A stretch of DNA of 64,000 nt from Onchocerca lupi. Lineage: Eukaryota; Nematoda; Chromadorea; Rhabditida; Onchocercidae. Location of the stretch: positions 16,190 to 80,189 of the forward strand of contig JAOVVO010000369.1 in assembly GCA_028564675.1 (NCBI GenBank). Reading direction: 5' to 3'. The translations under genes and the position numbers were made by a program. Below, one piece after another: positions 47,635-59,847 of the stretch (position 1 is the first letter of the stretch; each line of letters begins with the position of its first letter). Under the pieces are notes generated by a model. That model was not told where the DNA came from, made no database searches, and was given only the letters and a program-made list of their open reading frames with translations.

Positions 47635-50600
47635 TTATTTCCGATCACGTTCCGTTTGCTTGTTAGAAGCTTCCTTCAAATCTTGCAACAAATTACGTCC
47701 TAATATATTTCCAGCGGTAATTAAACCACTATATAACACACTTCCAATTCCACAAAAGAGTACATCTTGTCCTTAAAGATTTTATTATGAATTTATTTCT
47801 TCTAAAATGAATTTCATTGTTCCTTTTTAGTCACTATATATCGACGAAAAATTTTATGGCAAAAAAGATCTTTAAGGTACTTCTAGATCCATTGAAAAAA
47901 ATCTTGAGAAAGATAGGATTCATTACAGATAGAATTGTTTATTCACAAACTTAGATGAATATGTTCAACCGAAAATTCAAAAAAAGAAAAAAAATGTAAA
48001 ATTTGCAAAAATACCAATAAGTAAATATAAAAATTGATAAATACTATTAATTAAGAGATTTAAAAGACTTAAAAAATTTATTTAGTCAAAATTAATAAAA
48101 ATATGTCTTTCCATGTAATCAAATTATTAACCAATATCAAGAATTAATGAACAATAAGATAAAAGTTATACAACTTACCTGAAAGATAGAGGCCGGGCAA
48201 ATCTGTTTTGCATCTCAATTCGCTCCAAAATTTCAATTTAAATCGATCAATTTGTTGCGTTAATGAATAGAATTCGCCGTGCGCATTTTCCATATAATAC
48301 TGTTGAGTTAACGGAGTTGAAAATTCAACATATGTTATCTGTAAGTTAGAATTCCATTTACTAATGTCCAACTCAAATCTCTTTCTATTCACAAAAAAGT
48401 TATGAGTAACTTTCTGTCACCAACTTCCAAAAATTTGATTGGAATAGAATTATTTGATCAGAAAATTCCTTCTTCTTCTTTCATGCAAATACTGATATCG
48501 TCATCGCTTTAAAAACCGTAACTCGAAATTAGTCTGGTTTATCAAATTTTATCAAGTTTTTTTTTTTCTCAATTGGAAGCCGGAATTTTCGAACTTACAT
48601 GAGATTTAAGGTTTGGGAATAGTGTTAAGAATTGACTTAGCATCGATTCACCAATTTGGTGTTTCAATTCATTATACTTATCTCGATTCAATCGTTTCAT
48701 AGATTTCTTTTTAGATTTATCTCTAAATTCTTCGAACCAAGCAGGATTCGTTAGCGAAATAAGTTGACATGTCGAAATGCCTAAAAGTATTGCTAATTCA
48801 CAAGAAGAAAAAAAAAAAAACTTTCTAAATAAAAATCTAATCATGTCGTTATTGCAACATACGTTTTCTAAGTTAATAAATTTGTTGTTACACAATCCAG
48901 AGTACACGAATCAAAGATTTTTCAATAATATTTTTAATTCATAAAGTATTTAAAAATATTAAATATTATCGGTTCAATAAAAATTCGATAGTTATACCAG
49001 GATTCCGCTCATCCCATGTTGGATCTTTAGCTGATGGAAAGCAAATGAAGATTTGCGGTGGACAATCATATTCCGCTGCTGCAGAAGATGATAAACTGAA
49101 AGTAATACCAGATGAAATTCTATTTTATGCATTAATTTGCACAAAATTTTGTTACAAAATTATTTTGAATTAGATGAAACAAGAATATCATATCTCTTCA
49201 ACGTTAATAATAGATATAATAGAAACAAAAAGAAATTTTATTAATTTCGTATTCCAAAACGAATTAAACTATTTATGGATCTAATAATACATCTCCTTCA
49301 TCAACTGATGGTTAATATCATTTATAAGAATTTGTAAGAAATGATAATTATGGATCATCAAAATAATTAACCTCAAATAATTATCGAATTCATAAGGATC
49401 ATTGTTTTTATACCAAAAATAATTATTGGATGGTAATCGAAGATCATTTTGCGTTCCAGACAAACCAATATATGCTTGAAATGCACCAATTGGCATAGTC
49501 TCCAATGAATCAAGTTGATTAACTATTTCAAACATAACTGCAAAATATGTAAAGTTTAATAGAAAAATTCAATAATAATTTTTCTTAATATAGATGAAAT
49601 AAACAAATATTTCAATCAATATCTATTTATTCAAAAAGTTACCCGAATTTTGAGCGATACTTTGAGGTATTAGCTCATTGAATGTCTTAATAATTGGAGC
49701 TGTTGAAACAACCAATGCTGTCTGGATGAAGTATTCAAAAGATCCATGTTTCACTTTTACTCCTAAAGTTCGAAATTTGCAAATTTATGAAACAATTATA
49801 AACATTGTCAAATATATCATCGAATGAAAAGTAGTACAAATTGAAGTGATAAAATTATTTCATATTTCAATATTCTGTAATGAAATCGCAAATTTTGCTT
49901 TTGCATTCACAGCCGTAGGAATTGTACTTGGTAAAAAATATCAGTAACAATGAAATCTTATTGAGACCATCTGCTTGACGTAATAAAACTTCTGAAAGAA
50001 AAGAACGTTTTCAAAAGATTTCCAAAAATAAAAAAATCTTTTTCAAATTTAATTACCATTAACTGTTCCATTAGCAAATACAATTTCTTGAACATCTGCT
50101 TGCACAATTACTTTTCCGCCAAATTTTTGAAGCGATCGAATGATACTGGCTATAAATAATGGTGCGCCACCGATAGGATAATATCCATTATCCATATGAA
50201 ATAGATGATGTTGAAGAAATGATGCACGATTAGGAGGAATACCTAAAAATTGATTTCAAAATTAAAGTTGATTTTAAAGAATCAAGATAAAGTATATTTC
50301 ACTTTAGCTACCTTATATCAAATCGTCAAGCAGCAACAACAACCATCAAATAATGTTTCTAAAGATTTACCTTTGTCATTTTTTTGCTAAAAAAAATTGC
50401 ATAATCTTTGTACAGCTCCCATAGCACAGTACATTAATTAACGAGTTTTAAATAATCCAGAAATGTGAAAATGCTATTAATTGCTTAAAAGCATATCAAA
50501 TGACTATTCATCGTAAAAAAGGGCTAAAAAATTTTGAGACAAAAATGCAAGCATGAAATGAATTTAAAAAAACTAATCAGGCAGTCCAGCAAGAGGAGAG

Positions 50601-52661
50601 AGGACGATGGCAAATGAAATAGATAATATTAATGTAAACGGAAAATAAATTTGAGCAAATAAAAGCAATTAAAATATAGTTGGTTTAAATATTTGAAAAA
50701 GTAATAAAAAGAATAAAATTTAATAAGAGATTTGCTACATTTAAAAACTTACCATAATTAACAAAATAATAACTAATAACAGCTCTTAATTCAGCACTAA
50801 GTCCATAGTTTTTCATGACATCCAGCAGATTTAATTCACAATGTTTGAATAAACTGGTAAAAAAACTGATAAAATTGAATTTGGACAATAAACGGATGAA
50901 GAACAATGGTACGACTTTAGCGCCAATCAACCACCACAAACTGGTATTAAGACATTTCTGAAGTTAAAATTGATTTCTGATTTTATTAATTTTTATTTAT
51001 AAAAAAGAATGATCTTGTTTATAAAGAAAGATTACTTTTTTTTTACAATCATCCCCAGAATCGAGTTCAGATCAGGAAAAAGATCAATCAATCCATAATT
51101 TGAATAAAAACTATCTTCTCTCGCCCTCGTCCTTTATTTCCTTCTCTTCTCTACTCTAACTATTAAATTACAAACTTTAAACTTACTGCAACATAATCAA
51201 AATAATTTTCGATTCTGTCTGTTTCGTCTGGAAACCACGATTTTAATTGATCACGAAAATGTACAATGTCCCCAGTTGTTCGACCATAATATCGTTTTCC
51301 AATTATTACCTTCAAAAATATAAATTTGCATTATTTTATTTTCTTTAATTCCAGTTCAAAATTAAAACTCTTCTTAAATAACAACTTTGAGAAGATGAAA
51401 TGTACGGTATCGAATGGTTCTTCCATTTTTTGCCAATCGACTTGTGAATCTGTAATAGCCGAACATATGCGATATAGTTCCTTTCCAAAATACATATTTG
51501 GCACATAATGTAAACCTGAAATTCGAACCAAAAAATTGAAAAATTTAAAGGCGAAGGAAAGGAAAATCGTACAACAGTTATTTCTGCAATTTTTTGCTGA
51601 AATTTGATCCAGATATTCCGGAGGTACTTTTTCATCAAATTTGATCCAGATATTCCATAAATACTAAAACTAGTTTATCTTGTGCACTAAAAAGCCATAA
51701 AAAAATTATAAAGACCACTGTCCTTGAGGGGTCAAAATCTTGTGGGTCAAACCTTTTGGGTCAAAATCATAAAAGATTTCGAAATTTTTTAAAGACTGCG
51801 AAGTAAAATGACAACTAATCAAAAAGGATAGAACTATCTGAATAATCCTAATGATAGGTGCAGAATGATTTTGTTTTTTGAATGGATGTTAAGGATAATT
51901 TTCATATCTCAACAACTTACAAGAAACCTATTCATATCTCAGATTCAGCTATTGATATTTATATCGAATTTAGCCAACAGAAATCTTTGCTTGATTGCAA
52001 TAAAAATTTTAAAAATAAAAAAAACTGGCCAACATCGAATTCATATTTGTCAAGTTTAAAAGTGTGACATGAACCACCAGCTCGATCATGCTGCTCTAGC
52101 ACAAGTACTTTACGACCTGCAGCTGCTAGCACTCTTGCTACTGTTAATCCTGATAAACCTGATCCAATTATGATCACATCCCATTTTTCATTAACAATTG
52201 ATGGATTAAATCTGCAAATAATTATCTTTCTTCGATAATGAAATTAAAATCGATAATATGATAATGAAATTAAATAATTATAGTAAATTTATTAGTAGTA
52301 AGAAAGTGATTTGCGCAATATATAAATTAACAGATGAAGCTAAATGTGACATCGAAATTTAGATGAATTCATGAATTACGTCCTTTTAATTTAGAAATTT
52401 CAATCAGAATAGAAATAATCATGCATAAATGCAATTTTGAATACAAAAAATTTATGAAAAAACGTACTTATTTCTTAGGATACTGTGAATTTGCTCAGTA
52501 GATAGTGGCGGATCCACAGATTCACCGGTACAAATCATTTTGAGGAAACAATTACCCGTATCATCACGTTGCAGTATTTTGAAAGATATGTAGAGAAAAA
52601 GAGAAACAATTGCAAGAATCAAATATATTTCTGGAATCATTTCTGGAACAAATTTTTGCAT
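47635..52661 (-). CDS. RETSAT: All-trans-retinol 13,14-reductase / retinol saturase-like oxidoreductase
   Basis: FAD-dependent, membrane-associated oxidoreductase of the carotenoid isomerase/desaturase superfamily; vertebrate RetSat reduces all-trans-retinol at C13-C14. The substrate in a worm is unknown. Twelve exons on the minus strand: 52661-52468, 52211-52030, 51515-51406, 51309-51187, 50957-50753, 50242-50057, 49762-49643, 49537-49372, 49095-48998, 48780-48599, 48338-48179, 47771-47635; 620 residues (human about 610). An N-terminal hydrophobic anchor (IYLILAIVSLFLYISF) precedes the dinucleotide fold VIIIGSGLSGLTVARVLAAA, then VLVLEQHDRAGGSCHTF, FDVGLHYVP, YYPIGGAP, FPSAKDPTWDERNPG and the C-terminal signature GLYLSGQDVLFCG. 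Intron 2 appears to start with GC (GCCAGT), required by phase and by the FD-G-HY family motif. Confidence 0.93.
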
Positions 52662-53966
52662 GAAATGAATAATGGGTTTTGCAGAAAATATAGATGAAGT
52701 GATTTTTGGCCTTTATAATTTATTTTCTTGCTTTAATTACTTCCATTTGATATTTTTCGTGTTTTAAAAATGTATTATTGTTTTTAGAATGTGGAAGCGT
52801 AGCGTTAAAAATTTTTGCGGATGCTTTACTAATGATTGATTGTTCATGACAATTAATTAATGAAGACTTTCGCGGTACGATGAAGTTTTCAATTTAAATA
52901 AGAAAACACCAATTTACTCAAAATTTCAAGCTCAAGAATTATGAATATGAAAGTGATGCGGTTGAACATTTCGAAAGAACAGCACAGTGATAATATAAAC
53001 CAATTAGTAATTTTCGCTATTAAATTGTAAAGTGTGCCGCCTATCAACAACAAATGCCATATAATAAAAGTATTGCCCCCTACGTCCAGTTACCATAAGT
53101 TACTAGAATTGATAACGATCAGTGAAAACTCGTTCAGAAATTACACCGCTGCGACTTCAAATGAATATCAATCGATTCTCCTCCGCTACTACATCAATCT
53201 CAATTTATTTTAATAAACTCTACTAAAGAATTAACTTCTTTAGAAACTTCGCATGCAAATAATTAGTTGACCTTACCCTGACCTCACAGTATATTAAATC
53301 CATCATTTTCACATGTGATTGAAACATAAAAGTCCCATTTATCTAGCTTTTGACTTTTATATAAATCTCCCCATTAAAAGTTTTCTATCATTCTAGTAGA
53401 TATCTCCACTTTTCACAGCAGCAAACTGTACCAAAATAATCAATTTACCTAACAAGAAATGTAAATGAATGATTTTTGCAGTGAAATTACCCACACTTAC
53501 AATGTAGTTAATTCCTTAAAAATTTGATCGGCGTAGAAATAACAATGAAAATGGCATGGCTATTTAAGCCAAGTGAAAGAATTATTTCAAGATGAGCGAT
53601 GGATAAAATGTGAGACAAGACAGCATATGCGACATAGATTTATGGGAAACCGATTAGTAAATAATCGTACACAAAAATAATGAAATCAAATCAAAACAAA
53701 ATTGGTATGCATCAGAAACATCATATGCATTAACTCAAATCAACAAAATAACGAAATTGGGTACTAATTCTGATTCCCAGGTTTATAACTTCAAGATTTT
53801 GAATACAGCTGAGGAAATGCAGACTAAAACTCATATGTATCATTGGAATAAGACTCCCTGTCCGCTCAAGGTTCAAAACAACATATCAGAATGAAATAAT
53901 CAAACATTGAAACGATAGACATAATCTAAAAAAAAAAAAAAAACAAAAACAACACCCGTTCAAAGA
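52662..53966. other. Intergenic region between HSP60 and the retinol saturase gene
   Basis: About 1.3 kb between the HSP60 3' end and the retinol saturase start, both on the minus strand. It should hold the retinol saturase promoter and the HSP60 3' UTR. No element or extra gene recognised. Confidence 0.5.
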
Positions 53967-56900
53967 TTAGTACATTCCTCCCATACCGCCACCCATACCA
54001 CCACCCATTCCAGCTGCCATCTGCGGTTCCTCTTTCGGTAACTCCGTCACCACGCATTCCGTTGTAGCCAGCAGTGATGCAACACCAGCCGCATCCTAAA
54101 AGTCAACTTGCTTATTTGTTGAAAAATCTAATCGATAAGAGAATCTAAACACAATGGTTTCAGCAGTATCGAGCAATACAGTATGCCAGAAAAACTTCCA
54201 CACACGTAAGTATCCCTACATATAACTGTCAAATAGTTTCATGATCATCTAACAATTAAATTTAAAATTTAATCAGTCAGCTAGTGATATTTTTAATTAT
54301 TTTAGCAAGCTGACAACACATCTAGAATCAGCTGAAATTTCTAGAAATCCAGTCTTGCCTTGATACTGCTCAACTATGTTACTAAGATTACTATAAAAAT
54401 CTAAATCAAGACGATGGAAAATCTATGCACTATCTTGCTTTGAAATGAAAACTAAAATATATCATGCATAGAGATAAATTACCTGAAGAGCAGTTCGAAT
54501 AACTTTAGTAGGATCAATGATACCAGCTTTGAACATATCCACAAAAGTATCATTCATGGCATCATATCCGAACGGCAATTCATTACTGGCGAGTACTTTT
54601 TCCACAACAGAAGATGGATCAACACCAGCATTCCTTACAATCGTCATAATTGGTTCACGTACTGCCTTTTGCACTATTCGGATACCTTAATTTGTATTCT
54701 TTTATGAAAATATAAATAACTCAATAAAACAGATTAGACATAATGAAGTATACGAAAATAACCTTTGTCCTGATCAGTATTTTCTCCTTTGACATTTTCG
54801 ATAGCCTTCAAGGCACGAAGCAATGCAACACCGCCACCTGGGACAATACCCTCTTCAACAGCTGCTCTAGTGGCATTCAAGGCATCTGTCACGCGATCTT
54901 TCTTTTCGTTCACTTCCACTTCACTGGCGCCACCTACTTTGAGGACTGCAACACCTTTCGAAAGCTTCGCCAATCGCTCGTTCAGTTTCTCCTAAACCAG
55001 TCATTTTAATTTTGTTCATAACGAAAAGCAAGATCCAACAAAATAATATGGCAGAGAATTTATTTGAAGTTACTTAAATTCACCTTCTCGTATTCAGATG
55101 TGCTTTGATCCATTTCATCTTCAATCATTGAAATTCGTTTTTCAAGATCTTCAGGTTTTCCCTGCAAATGATTCCCAAAATAATTCATAGAAGAAATCAC
55201 TTTGAACTATCTTAACAACAAAATGATATAAAAAAGTCCAAATTGTTGACAGATTTTCTTTTTTGTATATCAGTACAGCAAAGCAAGTCTTTAGAATATC
55301 TTTTTTTTTGAAATGAAATATACCATTTACTATATACTGTAGCATCTATATATTTTTGGCTTAGAAATTTCTCGGTGAAATCAAAGGATCTTTATAATAA
55401 AAGTAACTCCGGAGTTAACAAGATTATAGACATATGAATAAATTTTAATCTCCTAGAGACCGTGTTTCCATCATTTTATTTTCTGAATGACAGTCATATT
55501 CAAATCCCTTTGAATCTAATTATACCTTTCCACGCAAGATGAGTGTATCATCTTTTGTGATTGAAACTTCTTCAGCTTCACCGAGATCACTGATTTGTAC
55601 ATCTTCAATTTTCAGCAAATTAGCATCATCTCCAAAGACTGTTCCACCTGTAGCTATTGCCATATCCTTCAATGTGTTTTTCCTGTTGTCGCCAAAACCA
55701 GGTGCTTTCACAGCTGCCACTTGGAGACCAACCTGTAACACATAAAGTAAGTAAATTAATTTTATCATATATAAGCGAGAATTAGTCCTTTTGCGTAGGT
55801 TCCTTCTAAAGCTTACATATTTCAGCGATATTTGACAACCGGGGATCTAATTAAATTGCCAATCAATTATTGCTATTTTTAGAAATTTGGTGACAAGACT
55901 TTCAAAAACTTAAGTGATGACAAATAATCTAAAATTACTTTTATACTCAATAATACAAATAAAAACTTTTTAAGAACTTTATATTTCCTTGCTTTTTCAC
56001 ATTTATGAACTATTACAGAAATATTACTTTCAATCTGTTCAGCACAAGAGTAGTAAGTGCTTCGCCATCCACATCTTCCGCGATAATCACAATTGGCTTT
56101 CTATACTTGTTTGCCAATTCAAGAGCTGGTACGATATCCTAAAAATCAATGTGCCAAATGTATAAGTTATTCGAAAGGTATAAAAATCAGCATGCGTTAA
56201 GCTTTTTGGTTATTTTTAAAATCAGCATCTGAGAATCCAATGATTAATCTGTGCAGTAATTAAAATACGATATGTAGAGACCAGGTGGGAGACAATATAT
56301 AATCGTGGCTGCATCATACTGAATTTCTGTAGCACATAGTGAATATGACTGCATTAAAGTGATTTTCTGCAAGTTGTTAACAAAGGCCAAATATTGCTCT
56401 CTTGTATTTCAGGCTCCATAAACTTCAACTTTAATCAAAAAACAACCGTAAAGTTGAATTATATTGATTTATAGCAGTTTTCTACGAATTCATATTCCGC
56501 ACAGATTAGCTCTAAATCACTTACTTGCACTTGGCTGATTTTCTTTTCCGAAAACAAGAGAAGGCATTTCTCGAATTCCACTTTAGCTCCCTTTGAGGTG
56601 TTGATAAAGTAAGGAGAAATGTATCCACGGTCAAATTTCATTCCTTCGATCGTTTCTAATTCATCATGAAGAGTTTTACCATCTTTCACTGTGATCACAC
56701 CCTTATTTCCCACCTAAAACATGATATGGACTTCTTCAGTAGCCTTTGGCGTATTACAGATACAACAATAACAATGAAAATGGATCAACTGTAATTAAGA
56801 ATTATTCGTTCTGTTTGTGGAGTACTATTAAAACAATATTTGCTGAACTCTAACCATACTCTAATCAACTAGTCACTTATTCTCGCAAAATAGGAGAAAC

Positions 56901-58160
56901 TGCTAGTATTTCTCTAGGACACAATCTCTGGTTTCCTACTAAATGATGCCAAGCATGGGTATGCTTTCACATATGGAATGTTTTGCAAATATAGAAAACA
57001 GACATTCCTTTTTCCATAAAATCTAAACTTGAAAAATAAGGAAGTATAAAAAAATACCGTCTTCATCGCTTCGGATATCAATTTTCCTACACTGGAATCA
57101 CCATTTGCTGAGATTGTCGCCACTTGCGCAATTTCTTCCGGAGTTGTCACATCTTTGCTCATTTTCTTCAATTCAGCAACCAAGAGCTCCACAGCTTTCA
57201 TTACTCCTGCATAACAAAAAGAGAAATATCCACAAAAGACTTAAGTACAATCTTTATCGATATAATGATTCAGTATCTTAAGAGAAAAAGCAAGTAAATT
57301 CTATTTCAAAGAAGACGTTCTCCAAAACATTTATTTAAACTGTTGCTGCATCACATTTATAAAGCAGATTAAAAATCTAAACCTACCTCTTCGAACTTCC
57401 ACTGGGTTAGCTCCTTTGCTGATATTCTCAAAACCTTCCTTTGCAATTGCTCGTGCCAAAACTGTGGCACATGTGGTGCCATCACCAGCTTCTTCATTGG
57501 TTTTGTTTGCTACATCCTGAAATAATGGTACTAGGAAGCAATGAAGACAACTACAAATTCTGACACGCAACGATACAAATCAATGATAAATACTACATCA
57601 GAACACAAATTCCTCAATACCATTCATTTAACTTCAATCCACTCATTTCTTGCTTTCAATCACTAAATCGTTTGGTTTAAGCCATACTGCATGTCGAAGT
57701 CTGATAGAAATTCTATAAAATCATTTTTACTTACCTGTACTAATTTTGCTCCCAAATTCTTGTATTTATCTTTGAAGTCGATTGCTTTCGCTACAGTAAC
57801 ACCATCCTTTGTGATCTTTGGACTTCCCCATGACTGCTCGATTACGACATTTCTTCCCTAAAACATTTATGACGAATAGACAATCGGAGATCTAATTACC
57901 AATCTTCTTATCATTAATTTTAGCATAATTTGGCACAGTCTAGCACATGTTTGTAAGAACTAATAAAATATTAAATAAATTTACCAATTTACCTTTGGTC
58001 CCATAGTTACCGCAACTGCATCAGCTAGCGTATCCACACCATATAGCATTGACGCACGTCCGTCAGCGCCAAACTTTACATCCTTAGCGTAGTGCCTTAG
58101 ACCTGACTGTACTGTACGTGAAACAAGTCGTGCCATCGATTGTCCACCAATACGAAACAT
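53967..58160 (-). CDS. hsp-60: Mitochondrial chaperonin HSP60
   Basis: Group I chaperonin of the mitochondrial matrix; with HSP10 it folds imported proteins in an ATP cycle. Eleven exons on the minus strand: 58160-57993, 57857-57735, 57516-57387, 57206-57058, 56713-56525, 56138-56028, 55732-55526, 55161-55084, 54991-54763, 54685-54483, 54095-53967; 571 residues (human 573). The N-terminus MFRIGGQSMARLVSRTVQSG is an Arg/Ser-rich matrix-targeting peptide. The mature part starts near YAKDVKFG, and the ATP-binding GDGTTCATVLARAIAKEG motif, DRGYISPYFINTSKG, KAPGFGDNRK, VEEGIVPGGGVALLRA and the C-terminal GGM repeats (ending GGMY) are all present. The ATG at 58160 is chosen because upstream in-frame codons lack an ATG and a splice acceptor (TTTATAG) ends at 58190. 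Head to head with HSP10. Confidence 0.98.
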
Positions 58161-58189
58161 TTTCGTCTCAGCTTTGTGGATTAACAAGC

Positions 58190-58196
58190 CTATAAA
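58190..58196 (-). promoter_or_regulatory. Splice acceptor in the HSP60 leader (SL trans-splicing or 5' UTR intron)
   Basis: On the minus strand TTTATAG ends 29 nt before the HSP60 ATG. No coding exon is needed upstream, so it is either a spliced-leader acceptor or the end of a 5' UTR intron. Confidence 0.4.
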
Positions 58197-58510
58197 GCGA
58201 CAAAAAGTATTTGCTTGTTGGATAAAAGGAAAACAGCACTACATGTCACAAAATACGATTTTGATAAGCTATCTTATCATGATAAATAGGGTCAACTAAG
58301 GATAATAGAACCCGTCGATATCCCAATTCTGAAAATCGGCTCAGATGAAACAATCAGCACTAGTAATAAGCTTCCGCTTCTATCCAGAAACTTACTGCTT
58401 CATGAATACCTACAATTTTCATCTAGAAAGCCAACGAGCACATGAGCTTCATTGCCGGTAAGCATTTCAAAAAGCTCACTATGAGGGAAATAAGGAAGGA
58501 AATGGCTGGA

Positions 58511-58729
58511 GAGGGGGAATAATGGTACTAACCTAGATGACATATTTTAGGTCAACTAAATAGACAAATTAGCAGTCACGTCGCAACAGATGTGAGGTCG
58601 AAGTCGCATCGCACAAGAGCAGTGGGTAAGGAGTGAAGGAAATAGTAAAGCAAATAGACTAGAAAAGGGGAAGGGGAGAGGGGGAGAGAGGCAGGTCAGT
58701 GGTACCAACCTGGATGGCATATTTTAGGT
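58511..58729. repeat. Direct repeat upstream of HSP60 (two copies, 176-nt offset)
   Basis: 58511-58552 and 58687-58729 share GGTAC(T/C)AACCT(A/G)GATG(A/G)CATATTTTAGGT after a purine-rich GAGAGGG segment. On the minus strand each copy begins ACCTAAAATATG. Confidence 0.75.
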
Positions 58730-58955
58730 AGAAGGGACGAGCAATTGAGAACTTCCCAAAAAGATGGCAACTCCCCACCAACTGAACTGCGTATCATTAG
58801 CAGAGGAAGAGGTCGATGCGCAGCGTAGAATGTTCTAGAAGATGAAGGAAGGACGTGCCGTTTTTTCTCGCTTCTCTCTCTTTCTCTGTCATCGCTTTCT
58901 TTTTCCTTTTTCTTCCTTTTCTCTCTTCTTCGCTCCCTCTCTTTCTACTTTTCTT
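58640..58955. repeat. Polypurine block followed by polypyrimidine block
   Basis: The plus strand is strongly purine-rich at about 58640-58692 (AAGGGGAAGGGGAGAGGGGG-type) and strongly pyrimidine-rich at about 58858-58957 (CTCTCTCTTTCTCTGTC-type). Both lie between HSP60 and HSP10. Confidence 0.8.
58828..58840. promoter_or_regulatory. Heat-shock element 1 (three units)
   Basis: GAATGTTCTAGAA is a perfect nGAAnnTTCnnGAAn array, the HSF1 consensus. It lies 668 nt upstream of the HSP60 ATG and about 1 kb upstream of the HSP10 ATG. Confidence 0.75.
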
Positions 58956-58994
58956 ATACTAGCCGAGATCTTTTCTACTACTGCATTGCACTAT

Positions 58995-59018
58995 TTCGAA
59001 GAAGCTTCTGGAACGTTC
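58995..59018. promoter_or_regulatory. Heat-shock element 2 (four units plus flanking TTCGAA)
   Basis: GAAGCTTCTGGAACGTTC (59001-59018) has four correctly spaced alternating GAA/TTC units and is preceded by TTCGAA. It is the strongest HSF-site candidate in the window, about midway between the HSP60 and HSP10 start codons. Confidence 0.82.
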
Positions 59019-59198
59019 TCTCAGATCCCCGGACCTTCTTTGTGTACGGTCTGTTTGTCTGCCTATCCGTCCGTCTGTCTTTCGTTCTTGACTTATTGAG
59101 GAAAACGTTTATTTAGGGAGATGTTGGGAACTAACTGTACGTGGTAATTCATATTGCACGTGAATAATTAGGAAGTGCGGTACGTGGTCTGGTATGAG

Positions 59199-59430
59199 AA
59201 TGCGTAGAATCTCAGCATTGTGCAAACGCTTAGAATCCCAACGATGTGCAAACGTTTAGAATCTTAGCATTGTGCAAACGTTTAGAATTTTAGCATTGTG
59301 CAAACGCTTAGAATCACATACGATATGCAAGCACTTAGAATGCTAGCGGTGTGTAAACGCTTAGAATCCTATGCGATATGCAAATACTTAGAATCTCACG
59401 CAATATGCAAATGTTTAGAATCCCATGCGC
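59199..59430. repeat. Minisatellite, about nine copies of a 24-27 nt unit
   Basis: The unit is TGCAAACGCTTAGAATC followed by 6-9 variable bases (for example CCAACGATG, TTAGCATTG). TTAGAAT recurs about every 25 nt from 59203 to 59422. It sits on the HSP10 side of the shared promoter region. Confidence 0.92.
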
Positions 59431-59847
59431 AAGAGATGATTTCTGTATTCTACATTTTTGCACGTATCGTTTGGAAAAGATGGTAGACAGTCACTTGAAC
59501 TTTCTGAGTTAAATTACTCAGAAATTAAATTACTTGTTAAACTACTATTAAATTACTTAAATTATTTCCTTCATTATTTATTTTTCTTTTGAAGCAGTTA
59601 TGCTTAGAATGAGTTAACCAATTGAGTGGATATTTGTTTCCTTTTTTTATTGTTTATTTTCCTCTACAGATTAGATGTCAGGGAGAACAAGTGAATTTAC
59701 GTTTTGATAAATTCTATGCTAAATTTGATGTCTAAATTTGTTGAATAGAAAGTAAATTTTGATTTAAACCTTCGCTTGTATATGATAATTTTTATCAATG
59801 CTAGCGATAAAATATTGTTATTGATTTGCAGAAAAAAGAACATAGCA

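Noticed and set aside
54743..55009. Plus-strand ORFs across the HSP60 exons (also 55539-55745)
   Set aside because: Antisense shadows of HSP60 exons 9 and 7.
59199..59430. CRISPR-like array
   Set aside because: The repeat unit is short and continuous without proper spacers, in a eukaryotic context; it is a minisatellite.
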